Below are positions 28,443 through 37,476 of a stretch of DNA of 64,000 nucleotides, in pieces; position 1 is the stretch's first letter, and each line of letters begins with the position of its first letter. The position numbers were made by a program, and so were the translations under genes. The notes below the pieces were generated by a model. That model was given only the letters and a program-made list of their open reading frames with translations, was not told the DNA's origin and did no database searches. This stretch comes from Candidatus Woesearchaeota archaeon (GTDB lineage Archaea; Nanobdellota; Nanobdellia; SCGC-AAA011-G17; UBA489), in contig JABIKK010000005.1 in assembly GCA_018655015.1 (NCBI GenBank), forward strand, positions 1 through 64,000. Reading direction: 5' to 3'.

Positions 28443-29337
28443 GATTTTTAGAAAAGGGATTTCACATTTACAATCACTACTTAGTTTGTTTTTTTTGATA
28501 GCCTTCATTATCTTTGCAGTGTTTTTTCTAAATAGAATTGCTGAAACTTCTGAAGGACCAATAAGGGATGATACTTGTAGGGCGAGTGTTGAAGCTAAAT
28601 CTAAATTTAAGCTGGAAACATTTGGTAGTCCTTTGGATTTGAACTGTCATGAGGAAGAAACAGTTTCTAAGGCTAAAACTAAAAGTCAAATTAATTTAGA
28701 TCTTGCAACTGAGATGTATAGGTGTTGGTATAAGTATGGTGAGGGTAAAAGAGATTGGTATGATAATTGGGATTTTGACGAAACAGATTTACATTGTAAG
28801 GTTTGTTCTAGGGTTTCATATCCTGACGCGAAGGACCCCCCAACTTTTGAAGAATTTAATATTTACTTGAATGAAAAGGAATTACCTGGAAAGGACATTA
28901 CCTTTGCGGATTATTTTGTTGGTGGTGAAAATGCAATAATCCAATTTGGTGGTCCTGGAACAGGTATTAATCCCGACGAGGTAATGGATCTTAGTAAATC
29001 TATCTATCTTGTGTACACCATCGCTAAGTTTGATAAAGATAGGATTGATGATTTAAGGGAAGCTTATAGTAAACATACAGATGGAGTAGCTTATGGTGTC
29101 GGGAGCGTCTCTGATGAGGTGGGAAGTGAAATCGACCCCGATACTGCTCTTGCGTTAGCAGGTACATTTGGGGCAGGAGTTGTTGGAAGTTTAGTTGGTT
29201 TAGGCCCCCTTGGCTGGGTTGTACTTTTTGTAGGGACTGCAAGTTACACGCTATACACGACTTCAGGTGCTGCAGATATACCCTATTATTCGTTAGCTTT
29301 ATTTAGTGCGGATGAACTTGTTGAGGTATGTGGATAG
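28426..29337 (+). CDS. Membrane-anchored extracytoplasmic protein
   Basis: 303 aa; N-terminal TM; GTG or TTG start; conserved Cys; glycine-rich C-terminal hydrophobic segment. Confidence 0.6.
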   Translation: MVFLVKIFRKGISHLQSLLSLFFLIAFIIFAVFFLNRIAETSEGPIRDDTCRASVEAKSKFKLETFGSPLDLNCHEEETVSKAKTKSQINLDLATEMYRCWYKYGEGKRDWYDNWDFDETDLHCKVCSRVSYPDAKDPPTFEEFNIYLNEKELPGKDITFADYFVGGENAIIQFGGPGTGINPDEVMDLSKSIYLVYTIAKFDKDRIDDLREAYSKHTDGVAYGVGSVSDEVGSEIDPDTALALAGTFGAGVVGSLVGLGPLGWVVLFVGTASYTLYTTSGAADIPYYSLALFSADELVEVCG

Positions 29338-29352
29338 TGAGGGTCAATTAAA

Positions 29353-29487
29353 ATGGAAGGTGAACAAGTTGGCTGGTTGATTTTTTTTATTGCGTTAGCG
29401 ATAGTACTTTTTGTAATTGTTCAAGGTATGGTGACTGGGCAGTACAATTTATGGGATAAATTGGTTGAGAAATTGGTGTTTAAATGA
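29353..29487 (+). CDS. Single-TM microprotein
   Basis: MEGEQVGWLIFFIALAIVLFVIVQGMVTGQYNLWDKLVEKLVFK, 44 aa; ATGA overlap with next ORF. Confidence 0.45.
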   Translation: MEGEQVGWLIFFIALAIVLFVIVQGMVTGQYNLWDKLVEKLVFK

Positions 29488-29624
29488 TAAAAAGAAAAAG
29501 TGCAAGTTTTGAATTTGAGAAATTAATTAAGTTAGTCTTAGTAATTATCGTTGTCGTTGTTTTATTCTATTCATTAACTACGGTTAAGGATACAGGAGAT
29601 ATGTTTTTGAGTATATTTAATTGA
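29484..29624 (+). CDS. Pilin-like single-TM microprotein
   Basis: MIKRKSASFEFEKLIKLVLVIIVVVVLFYSLTTVKDTGDMFLSIFN, 46 aa. Confidence 0.45.
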   Translation: MIKRKSASFEFEKLIKLVLVIIVVVVLFYSLTTVKDTGDMFLSIFN

Positions 29625-29660
29625 GGTATATTTATAAATTTGAGAGGTTTAATGGATTAA

Positions 29661-31247
29661 ATGATGTTTGGAAAAAAAGGGGAAATGTCTCCGATGGGGA
29701 GAGTTGCATCATGGATTATTATTTTAATAGTATTGGTTGTTATAATGTTTGGACCTGTTTCAAATCTGAGGGCAGGAACTAAAGATATTGGAAATAAGTC
29801 TGGAGAATTTGGTGCATCTTTGAAGGCTTTGGAACTTGAAAGGTTAATGGGTACAGACAGAGACGAACTAACTGGTGATGAGAAGGAAAAGTTAGCAGAG
29901 GATCCTAATTTGGATGCTAAGAATAAAATGAACCGGGCGTGGAAGTATATCGATGAAAGAAAGTATGCGGCTGCAAAAGATCTTCTTGATTCTGCGCGAA
30001 AAAGTTTAGATGAAGAAAAAGATAAGAGACTTTTAGATGAGATTGATGCCCTGTATAAAAAGGCCAATGGGCTCGGAGAGCAAAGAGTTTGGGAAACTGA
30101 ATTAGAAGAAATTGAAAAGAGATATGTTTTATATGCTGGCTCAGGAAATATAGAAAAACTTACTGAAATTAGAGATGATTTAATTGAATTTAAGAATGGA
30201 AAGTATGGTCTTGCATGGGATAATGCAGAAAAGTTACTTAAAAGGGTGAAAGTTGAGCTTAGCTCATTAGAAGTTAATTCTGAACAGGATTCTAGGGATA
30301 TCTTGAAAGAATATGCCGATTTATTGGAAAATGAATTGCCTAGTGGAAAAGATCCCAAGACATATTACTTAGATCTTGCAAGGAATTTTGTTCAAAAACT
30401 TCCAGAAAGATCTCGAGAGATATTTGACCTTTTTAGAAAATCTGAAGAGTCTACATCCGATAGTTATTCTAAATCAATTTCTATTAAAGAACTTGGTGAC
30501 TATCTTTATTCAAGGAGCGATTTGAAAGGCAATGCTGCATATGAATATGGCAGAGTTGTTGGAGACGTTGAATTAAAATCTGCACTTAATTCGGAAGATT
30601 TGAAAGTTGTTCTGCGTAACAGGGGTCTTCTCATAGATGAGGGTTACATGTCTTTTGTTAAATGGGATGTAGATCTTACAACTTCAATGATATATGATCC
30701 TGGACCAATATCTTATGAAAAAAGTATTGCGTTAAGTTTTCCTACTTGGTTTTTGTTTGATAAGGATGTAACTAGAACTGGGTTTAACGAGATTTTTCTC
30801 AATGATGCCCAAACTCTTAGTAAGTCCAAAACTGGAACTAATTTTAATATTGAATTTTGGCATAAACCCTCTAATTATGTTCAGGAAGTTATGAAACAAA
30901 CTGAAGGTGCTGAACTTGAAAGGTTTAAGACGAACGACCCACTCTACGTTGTAATTCGGTTTTGGGAAGAAAATGGCCTTTTGATAGGTCATTGTTCTAA
31001 TTTTGACCAAAAGGATGCACAAAAGAAAACTTTATTTTCATTTTATATGATAAATAACAACAAAATATTTCACAATGAGGGGATTTATTTTCAGAAGTGT
31101 TACGGTGCTAATGGAGATCTTTTAGAAAATGGAGAACTCGCAGACTTAACGTTTGAAGGTTATGATAAATTAGAAAAAAGTGAGCGTTTAAGGTTCGGGT
31201 TGAAGTTTAATCGTCCATTTAAGGATGTTAAAGAGTATGGTTCTTAA
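29661..31247 (+). CDS. Pilin-like/extracytoplasmic protein with helical-repeat region
   Basis: MMFGKKGEMSPMGRVASWIIILIVLVVIMFGP: KKG before N-terminal TM, then long helical region. Confidence 0.65.
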   Translation: MMFGKKGEMSPMGRVASWIIILIVLVVIMFGPVSNLRAGTKDIGNKSGEFGASLKALELERLMGTDRDELTGDEKEKLAEDPNLDAKNKMNRAWKYIDERKYAAAKDLLDSARKSLDEEKDKRLLDEIDALYKKANGLGEQRVWETELEEIEKRYVLYAGSGNIEKLTEIRDDLIEFKNGKYGLAWDNAEKLLKRVKVELSSLEVNSEQDSRDILKEYADLLENELPSGKDPKTYYLDLARNFVQKLPERSREIFDLFRKSEESTSDSYSKSISIKELGDYLYSRSDLKGNAAYEYGRVVGDVELKSALNSEDLKVVLRNRGLLIDEGYMSFVKWDVDLTTSMIYDPGPISYEKSIALSFPTWFLFDKDVTRTGFNEIFLNDAQTLSKSKTGTNFNIEFWHKPSNYVQEVMKQTEGAELERFKTNDPLYVVIRFWEENGLLIGHCSNFDQKDAQKKTLFSFYMINNNKIFHNEGIYFQKCYGANGDLLENGELADLTFEGYDKLEKSERLRFGLKFNRPFKDVKEYGS

Positions 31248-31295
31248 ATTGGCCAACAAAACATTTATATATCGTTAGAGGGAATGTGAATACTA

Positions 31296-31739
31296 ATGGG
31301 AAGAAGTGATTTTAGAAATTTCTTAAAAGATAAGAAGGGTGTGGAGCTTACACTTAACACAGTTATAATTGCTATCCTTGTTGTTTTAGTTTTAATTGTT
31401 GTTATTGGATTCTTTTTAGGAGGAACATCCAAAGCAAAGAATACTATTTCAGATATTTTTAGTGCTGGTATTGCTGGAAGCGATTTTGGCCTTGCAGTAC
31501 AACAATGTGAAAATTATTGTGATCAGGCTAAAGATTGGAGCCCTGCTTTGAAAGAGAAGTCTCCTTATTGTACTAAAGCATTTAATTTAGACATTGAGGG
31601 AACTGGAGAAGCGAAGACGCACATTAATGGCGAAAAGAAAGTAGCAAATTCATATTACTGTGGCGGAACTACTCTTAGCATACCTTGTCCCGAGTTGGAG
31701 TCAGCTTGTGGTAATAAGGAAGATGTTACTGCTGCTTAA
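31296..31739 (+). CDS. Pilin-like protein (class III-like signal)
   Basis: FLKDKKG|VELTLNTVIIAILVVLVLIVVIGFFLGG then Cys-containing ectodomain. Confidence 0.7.
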   Translation: MGRSDFRNFLKDKKGVELTLNTVIIAILVVLVLIVVIGFFLGGTSKAKNTISDIFSAGIAGSDFGLAVQQCENYCDQAKDWSPALKEKSPYCTKAFNLDIEGTGEAKTHINGEKKVANSYYCGGTTLSIPCPELESACGNKEDVTAA

Positions 31740-31781
31740 TTTTTAGACAAGTTTATATATTTAGTTCTTAGTTCGTAATTT

Positions 31782-32312
31782 ATGTTGAATAAAAGGGGTG
31801 GAGTTGGACCTTTCGGGGAGCAGACCGGAGCTTCGTTGGTTGAAGTTATGATTTTTTTAATTTTTATAGGGATAGTTTTAGGTGCTATTGCACAGAACGA
31901 TTCTATTGACAGAGATTCTTTATCTTCATTTGGTCGGTTGGATGGAGTTATAAGAGAAAAAGCAATGGTGATTGGTTCGGAGGACGTTGTTCCGATAAGT
32001 ATGGATAGTGATTATGCTCTTGTATTATTTGACAAAAAAATAAATAGCTGTGAAGGGAAAAAAATATTGAAGCCTGAAAATAAATGTAAGGATCGTGCTT
32101 GTTTATGTCTTTGCGAAATAGGTGCCAAAAGTGAAATGTGTGCAATTGCAAGCGCTAGGTGCTTAACTTACACGTTCGATCTTACAGAAGACTGTAGCTA
32201 TTTTAAGGGCCAATCAAGTCCATATACATTGCATGTAATGAATCTGAAAGGTAATATTTCTGTTTCAACTGAAAGGATTGATCCGTTAGAAAGCAATATA
32301 AATATTGCATAG
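31782..32312 (+). CDS. Pilin-like extracytoplasmic protein, Cys-rich
   Basis: MLNKRGGVGPFGEQTGASLVEVMIFLIFIGIVLG; multiple Cys. Confidence 0.6.
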   Translation: MLNKRGGVGPFGEQTGASLVEVMIFLIFIGIVLGAIAQNDSIDRDSLSSFGRLDGVIREKAMVIGSEDVVPISMDSDYALVLFDKKINSCEGKKILKPENKCKDRACLCLCEIGAKSEMCAIASARCLTYTFDLTEDCSYFKGQSSPYTLHVMNLKGNISVSTERIDPLESNINIA

Positions 32313-32324
32313 CCTGTTCTTTAT

Positions 32325-32693
32325 ATGTACAAAAAGGGGTTTTCATTGTCACCATTATTTATATTTTATATAGTGGTACCTTTGATTATTTTATTTTTAA
32401 TTTTTCCAAAGATTCAGGCGAATAAAGATGACACTGCTTATTTCTTAGACTTTCATTCGAAAGATATCGCACAAGGTTCACAGGCTTTTTTATGGGCTGA
32501 TGGGGAAGGAGAGTATGCCTATAATTTGCGTTATGGTTATGAGGTTGCAATAGATAATAGTCGTGGAGAGATTTTTGTTAAGTCTGGTGGGATGCAAGAT
32601 AGTTACAAATTTAAAACGAGAAATGGATATGTTTTAGATGCTTCAAAAATTGAAGATGGATCGTATTTAATTTCTAAAAGGGGTGTTAGTTAG
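32325..32693 (+). CDS. Pilin-like extracytoplasmic protein
   Basis: MYKKGFSLSPLFIFYIVVPLIILFLIFPKI. Confidence 0.6.
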   Translation: MYKKGFSLSPLFIFYIVVPLIILFLIFPKIQANKDDTAYFLDFHSKDIAQGSQAFLWADGEGEYAYNLRYGYEVAIDNSRGEIFVKSGGMQDSYKFKTRNGYVLDASKIEDGSYLISKRGVS

Positions 32694-33102
32694 AATGCCA
32701 GGGTTTATGCTTTTTAGTGAAGAGGTTAAATGGATATGGATAATTCCAGTCATAGCCGTAACGGCTTTAGTAATTGTGCTTGGTTTGGACTCTTTTTTGT
32801 CTAGGGAAGTTAATTCTGATAATGTGGATTTTTTATTAGAGAAAGAATATTTTAAACGGAACCTTGCAGAGAATGGAGTTCTTCACCCTGAAAAGCTAGA
32901 TGGACTTCAAATAATTGCAAGTACTGGGGTATTAATTAAAGTTGGAGTTGATGAATATCACTCTAATAAAGATAGGTATGATGAACGTGTATTCTGTGGA
33001 GCATTTAATGATAAGTATAGGTGTCATGATTTTGAGGAAGTCTATTTAGTGAATGATAAGTTGGAGATTGTAACAATCAGGATGGTGAGGAAAATTGCAT
33101 AG
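32683..33102 (+). CDS. Extracytoplasmic protein with N-terminal TM
   Basis: 139 aa; EVKWIWIIPVIAVTALVIVLGL; overlaps neighbours as in an operon. ATG at 32695 is an alternative start. Confidence 0.6.
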   Translation: MLVRMPGFMLFSEEVKWIWIIPVIAVTALVIVLGLDSFLSREVNSDNVDFLLEKEYFKRNLAENGVLHPEKLDGLQIIASTGVLIKVGVDEYHSNKDRYDERVFCGAFNDKYRCHDFEEVYLVNDKLEIVTIRMVRKIA

Positions 33103-33631
33103 AAAAGGGGCGACACCAATTTTGGATATAGTTTCATTAATTCTTTTATTTGCTCTATCGGTATCTTACTTATGGACTCTCTCATTTGCTGGGAATTTTT
33201 TTGGTGGTGAGGATTTACAAGAGATCGGAGCGTTGAGGACTCCTTCTAATGTTGCGTATGGCGATGCTTTCTTGAATATGCCTTTTGTAGAAGATTTGAC
33301 AATTGCCGATTTTATTGTTCAAGCTTCTGAAGAAGATTATGTTAAGTTGAGAGACCAGATGAATATTTTCTTTAAGGATACTGAGTTTGAATGGTATCTA
33401 GCCATTTATCTTGATAAGGATGATGAAAATCCCAAGATTGTTTACGGTCGTGAAAACTGGAGATTTAGAAATGGGTTTAATGGTTATGAAGATTATTTGA
33501 TCCCTAACTATGTTGAAGGCAATGTTATGAAGGTTACACTTGCTATTGATAAAGGAATATGGATTCCTGGCGAGGAAGCTGAAGAGAGATATTATAATGC
33601 TCCTGGCAGTGCGATAGGACAGGTGGTGTAA
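33095..33631 (+). CDS. Pilin-like extracytoplasmic protein
   Basis: MHRKGATPILDIVSLILLFALSVSYLWTL. Confidence 0.6.
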   Translation: MHRKGATPILDIVSLILLFALSVSYLWTLSFAGNFFGGEDLQEIGALRTPSNVAYGDAFLNMPFVEDLTIADFIVQASEEDYVKLRDQMNIFFKDTEFEWYLAIYLDKDDENPKIVYGRENWRFRNGFNGYEDYLIPNYVEGNVMKVTLAIDKGIWIPGEEAEERYYNAPGSAIGQVV

Positions 33632-34432
33632 ATGTTTATGAAATGTAAAAAGGGGTTTTTCCTTGTCTTCTATTTACTTGTGGTATTTTCTTTGATGGTT
33701 TCGGTTATAATTATTTTATTTGGTAATCGACCAGATGTGGATGATGATGCTAGATTAGGACAGATGGTTTTTGATATTTATGATGTTAGTATTGAAGCGG
33801 ATAAATATAGTTTTTTTATTAGAAAAGTTGGAGAGTATTCTTTACTTGGTTCAATGAAGGAAGAAATGGAAAAAGGTTTGAACAATGAGAATTGTTTGGT
33901 GTTTTATTCTGAAGGGTGTATTTTTGAACCTGAGAAAATAGTGGATTCTTTTGCAAGTAGTGTTGGGAGCCATTTTGATAAATACGTTACAAGAGTTTCA
34001 TCCGAGAACTTCACTTTTGATACAAGTTTTAATGGAGAATTTATTTTCTTAAACGGAGAATCCGATGCAAAATTAAATTTTGCTGAAAACCCTAAGAAGA
34101 TGAATTTTACAAAAGATTTAGATTTCGAAGTTTCTATTAAATATGATTTTTCATGGTATAAAGAAATGGAAGATTCATTAAGGTTAAATTTAATTTGTTT
34201 GGAACATGCAAAAGATGAACAACAAGTGGATAATATTGCGGAAGGTAGTTCTGGTAGGAATCCTCCAGAATGTTTAATGGAATATCCTAAATTTTCCGAG
34301 ATCACAAAGAAAAATAATGTTTTGTCTTTCAACTATGGGGCCGAAGGGTATCTATTTGAGGATAGTTTTAATGTTCCATTGGCTGTTGATTTAGGTGGCT
34401 TTAGAGACAAGGTTATGGGCAATATTGCCTGA
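33632..34432 (+). CDS. Pilin-like extracytoplasmic protein
   Basis: MFMKCKKGFFLVFYLLVVFSLMVSVIIILF. Confidence 0.6.
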   Translation: MFMKCKKGFFLVFYLLVVFSLMVSVIIILFGNRPDVDDDARLGQMVFDIYDVSIEADKYSFFIRKVGEYSLLGSMKEEMEKGLNNENCLVFYSEGCIFEPEKIVDSFASSVGSHFDKYVTRVSSENFTFDTSFNGEFIFLNGESDAKLNFAENPKKMNFTKDLDFEVSIKYDFSWYKEMEDSLRLNLICLEHAKDEQQVDNIAEGSSGRNPPECLMEYPKFSEITKKNNVLSFNYGAEGYLFEDSFNVPLAVDLGGFRDKVMGNIA

Positions 34433-34498
34433 GTTTTTAATACATTCATGATGTATAACAACAATCTATAAAAAGAGACTTTTCGTTTACTGACTAAG

Positions 34499-35506
34499 AT
34501 GATGGGTCTAAGTCTCGATGAAATTGTTTCTCAAATAAAAGAAAAGAAAGGTCTATCTGAAGAAGATATTAAATTAAGGATTTCTCAAAAAAGAGACAAA
34601 TTAAGTGGCCTTGTTAGCGAGGAAGGAGCTGCACATATTATTGCTAATGAGTTGGGGATAGATTTGATGGAATCTATTCGTAAACATGGATTAAAGATAA
34701 TTAAATTGAAACCTGGGATGAGAGTGGGTGTTACTGGCAAAGTTTTGAAAAATTATGAAGTTAGAACTTTCACAAGAAATGAAAAAGAGAGTAAGGTTGG
34801 AAGTTTTTTGATGGGGGATGATTCTGGTTTGATCAGGATTGTTTTATGGGATGAAAACCATATTGCAAGAATGGAGAACGGAGAAATAAAGCCCGATACA
34901 ATTCTTAAGATTGAAAATGGAACTGTTAAAGAAAATAATGGTTACAAGGAGATGCATCTTGGTAATTTTAGTCAGATAGAAGTTAATCCTGAAGGGGTTG
35001 ATGACATTAAAGTTGTTCAAACAAATAATACTACTGGGGACATGGGTGAATCTGAATTTAAAATATCTAAGTTAAGTGATGCTAATTCTGGGGATAATGT
35101 TACGGTGTATGGGACAATTGTTCAGTTATTTGAACCAAGATCTTACGATGGTTGTTCTGAATGTGGGAAGAAAGTTGTTGATGGGAAATGTGGCGCACAT
35201 CCAACTGGCGTTGTGAAGAAAATTCCAATATTGAATTTCTTTTTGGATGATGGCAATGCTGGTATGAGGGCTGTTGCGTTTAGAGATGCTGCAGCAAAGC
35301 TATTGGATTTAGATGAGGCTGGAATGGAAGCTTTAATTGGGAATGCTGCTGCTTTTGAAGATATTAAGGTGAAGATGCTTGGGGCGCAGAAGGTTTTGAG
35401 TGGAAGAGTGACTTCAAATGAACTTTATAATCGGAATGAGTTTATGGTGAGAAACGTTCATGCAATGGAAACTAAGGATGTTTTATCCAAAATGCTGAAT
35501 CAATAA
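34499..35506 (+). CDS. rpa: Replication protein A (OB-fold ssDNA-binding protein)
   Basis: GMRVGVTGKVLKNYEVRTFTRNEKESKVGSFLMGDDSGLIRIVLWDE and zinc-finger CSECGKKVVDGKCGAH. Confidence 0.9.
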   Translation: MMGLSLDEIVSQIKEKKGLSEEDIKLRISQKRDKLSGLVSEEGAAHIIANELGIDLMESIRKHGLKIIKLKPGMRVGVTGKVLKNYEVRTFTRNEKESKVGSFLMGDDSGLIRIVLWDENHIARMENGEIKPDTILKIENGTVKENNGYKEMHLGNFSQIEVNPEGVDDIKVVQTNNTTGDMGESEFKISKLSDANSGDNVTVYGTIVQLFEPRSYDGCSECGKKVVDGKCGAHPTGVVKKIPILNFFLDDGNAGMRAVAFRDAAAKLLDLDEAGMEALIGNAAAFEDIKVKMLGAQKVLSGRVTSNELYNRNEFMVRNVHAMETKDVLSKMLNQ

Positions 35507-35536
35507 TTTTTTAAGCTAAAAGGTGTGCTAGAGAAC

Positions 35537-35911
35537 ATGGTAAAAAGACGTGGTAAGAAAACTAAGGTTAGTATTAAGCGTGGAAACGATTTTTTATCAA
35601 TTTTTATTTTAGTAGTTTTGTTACTTGTATTTGCTAGTTTACGTTTTGGCGGATTTTTAACTGGGAGTGCTATTACTGATATTAAGGTTGAAAATGAAGT
35701 TTGGAGAGTTAACTCTTGTAGTATTGAATCTGCAAGTGATATGGCTTTGGAACTAAAATGGAATTATGGGTGTGGTGTGGATTATTGTCGTGAAGCTACC
35801 TATGGATTAGAGTTGCCTTTGAGAAATATTGTGGACTTAAAATGTGACACTAGTGATCAAAGGTCTAAGTGGGAAGGCTACTGTAAGGATATCTTTGAGG
35901 CTATATGCTGA
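35537..35911 (+). CDS. Hypothetical secreted/membrane protein with Cys
   Basis: N-terminal TM FLSIFILVVLLLVFASLRF followed by FLTGSAI and Cys-containing domain. Confidence 0.55.
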   Translation: MVKRRGKKTKVSIKRGNDFLSIFILVVLLLVFASLRFGGFLTGSAITDIKVENEVWRVNSCSIESASDMALELKWNYGCGVDYCREATYGLELPLRNIVDLKCDTSDQRSKWEGYCKDIFEAIC

Positions 35912-35980
35912 AATTTTGGCATTTACCGCATTTACTTTCTATCATACATTTCTTTAAAAAAACCAGAGAATTAACGATCT

Positions 35981-35995
35981 TGTCCTAAGAGGACA
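35981..35995. promoter_or_regulatory. Inverted repeat abutting TATA-like element upstream of 36049-radA operon
   Basis: TGTCCT AAG AGGACA (6-bp arms, 3-nt spacer) followed directly by ATATAAAA. Confidence 0.45.
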
Positions 35996-36048
35996 TATAA
36001 AATCAAAACCTTATGGGGCTTTTGCTAAGCAAGAGTAGGAGAAATTAA

Positions 36049-36339
36049 ATGAAAAATGAAAAAAGTTCTATGGACACAGTTCCAAATAGGCCATTCAAAG
36101 AATGGAAGGCAGGCAATTTGAAAGTTGCTTTGTGGAAAAATAAGAAAGACATGGAAGACGGTTCTGAAATCGAATTTAAGACAGTTAGCTTGACTAGAAG
36201 TTATAGGAAGACTGGCGAAGATATATGGAGACATGATGTTATTAATTTACGTAGAAATGATCTTCAAAAAGCAATATTAGTTTTGCAGAAAGCGCAAGAA
36301 GATTTATTGCTTTTTAATAATGAAAAGGATGATGAGTGA
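36049..36339 (+). CDS. Small conserved-looking protein, upstream of radA
   Basis: 96 aa; VSLTRSYRKTGEDIWRHDVINLRRNDLQKAILVLQKAQEDL; resembles small uncharacterised/ssDNA-associated proteins (tentative). Confidence 0.65.
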   Translation: MKNEKSSMDTVPNRPFKEWKAGNLKVALWKNKKDMEDGSEIEFKTVSLTRSYRKTGEDIWRHDVINLRRNDLQKAILVLQKAQEDLLLFNNEKDDE

Positions 36340-36349
36340 GGTGTGAGTG

Positions 36350-37306
36350 ATGAGCAAGAAAGAGATTAAAGTTACAGATTTGCCTGGAGTTGGTGCAGCT
36401 ACTGCTGAGAAGTTGGCGGAGGCTGGCTTTGACTCTTTGATGGCATTGGCAATTGCTACACCTGCAAAGGTGGTTGAGATTGCTGGTGTTGGAGAAGCTC
36501 CTGCTAGGAAAATAATCAATGCTGCAAGAAACTCATTGGATATGGGTTTTGAAAGTGGATTAGATTTACTTGATAAAAGAAAAAGCGTTGTTAAGATAAG
36601 TACTGGCTCAAGCAATTTTGATGAAATGCTGGGTGGCGGAATTGAATCAGGTGCAATAACAGAATGTTATGGGGCTTATGGTTCAGGTAAGACTAGTCTT
36701 GCACATCAGTTAGCCGTTAATGTTCAATTACCTAGAGAGCAAGGTGGTGCTGAAGGCGTTGCTGTTTGGATTGATACCGAAGGTACTTTGAGACCGGAGT
36801 ATTTGAAACCGATTGCAACAGAGAAAGGAATGGATCCTGACGAAGCTCTTAAAAATTTTAGAGGAGTAAGGGCATTTAACTCTGACCATCAAATGTTGTT
36901 GGCCGAAAAGGTTGAAGATTTGATTAAGAAAGATGGGTTGCCAATTAAATTGATTATTGTTGATAGCTTGATGGGGCATTTCAGAAGTGAGTTTGCTGGA
37001 CGTGGTACGTTGGCAGATAGACAACAAAAGTTGAATAAACATTTGCATGCGCTTTTGAAGATTGCAACACAATATAATATTGCAATTTACATTACAAATC
37101 AAGTGATGTCTAAGCCGGATACTTTCTTTGGAGATCCGACTGAACCTATTGGTGGACATGTTGTTGCACATACTAGTACGGTTAGAGTTTATCTTCGTAG
37201 AGGTAAGAAAGGAACTAGAGTTGCCAAGTTAGTTGATGCACCTGCATTGCCAGATGGTGAAGCTGCATTTATGATAACTAGTGGTGGAATAAAGGACGTT
37301 GCTTAA
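36350..37306 (+). CDS. radA: RadA recombinase
   Basis: HhH DLPGVGAATAEKLAEAG; CYGAYGSGKTSLAHQLAVNVQLP (Walker A); LIIVDSLMGHFRSEFAGRGTLADRQQKLNKHLHALL. Confidence 0.97.
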   Translation: MSKKEIKVTDLPGVGAATAEKLAEAGFDSLMALAIATPAKVVEIAGVGEAPARKIINAARNSLDMGFESGLDLLDKRKSVVKISTGSSNFDEMLGGGIESGAITECYGAYGSGKTSLAHQLAVNVQLPREQGGAEGVAVWIDTEGTLRPEYLKPIATEKGMDPDEALKNFRGVRAFNSDHQMLLAEKVEDLIKKDGLPIKLIIVDSLMGHFRSEFAGRGTLADRQQKLNKHLHALLKIATQYNIAIYITNQVMSKPDTFFGDPTEPIGGHVVAHTSTVRVYLRRGKKGTRVAKLVDAPALPDGEAAFMITSGGIKDVA

Positions 37307-37316
37307 CGTTCTTTAC

Positions 37317-37390
37317 TGTCCCCGCCAGGATTTGAACCTGAGTCTCAACCTCCGCAAGGTTACGTGCTATCCAGGCTACACCACGGGGAC
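37317..37390 (-). tRNA. tRNA-Arg(GCG)
   Basis: Reverse complement folds as cloverleaf: acceptor GTCCCCG/CGGGGAC, anticodon loop TTGCGGA, T-loop TTCAAAT; discriminator A. Confidence 0.9.
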
Positions 37391-37476
37391 TTAATGTTCT
37401 TTTCTCCTATCTTCTTTTAAAGCCTTTTCTGGGGTTTAGTAAGTTTTATAAATCCATTTCAGAGGTTTTTGATACA

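Noticed and set aside
28284-28508. 74-aa minus-strand ORF
   Set aside because: Lys/Asn-rich antisense of the small TM gene and start of 28426 ORF; no supporting features.
29657-30358. 233-aa minus-strand Ser/Phe-rich ORF
   Set aside because: Antisense of the 528-aa pilin-like gene; composition typical of the reverse complement of Lys/Glu/Leu-rich coding sequence.
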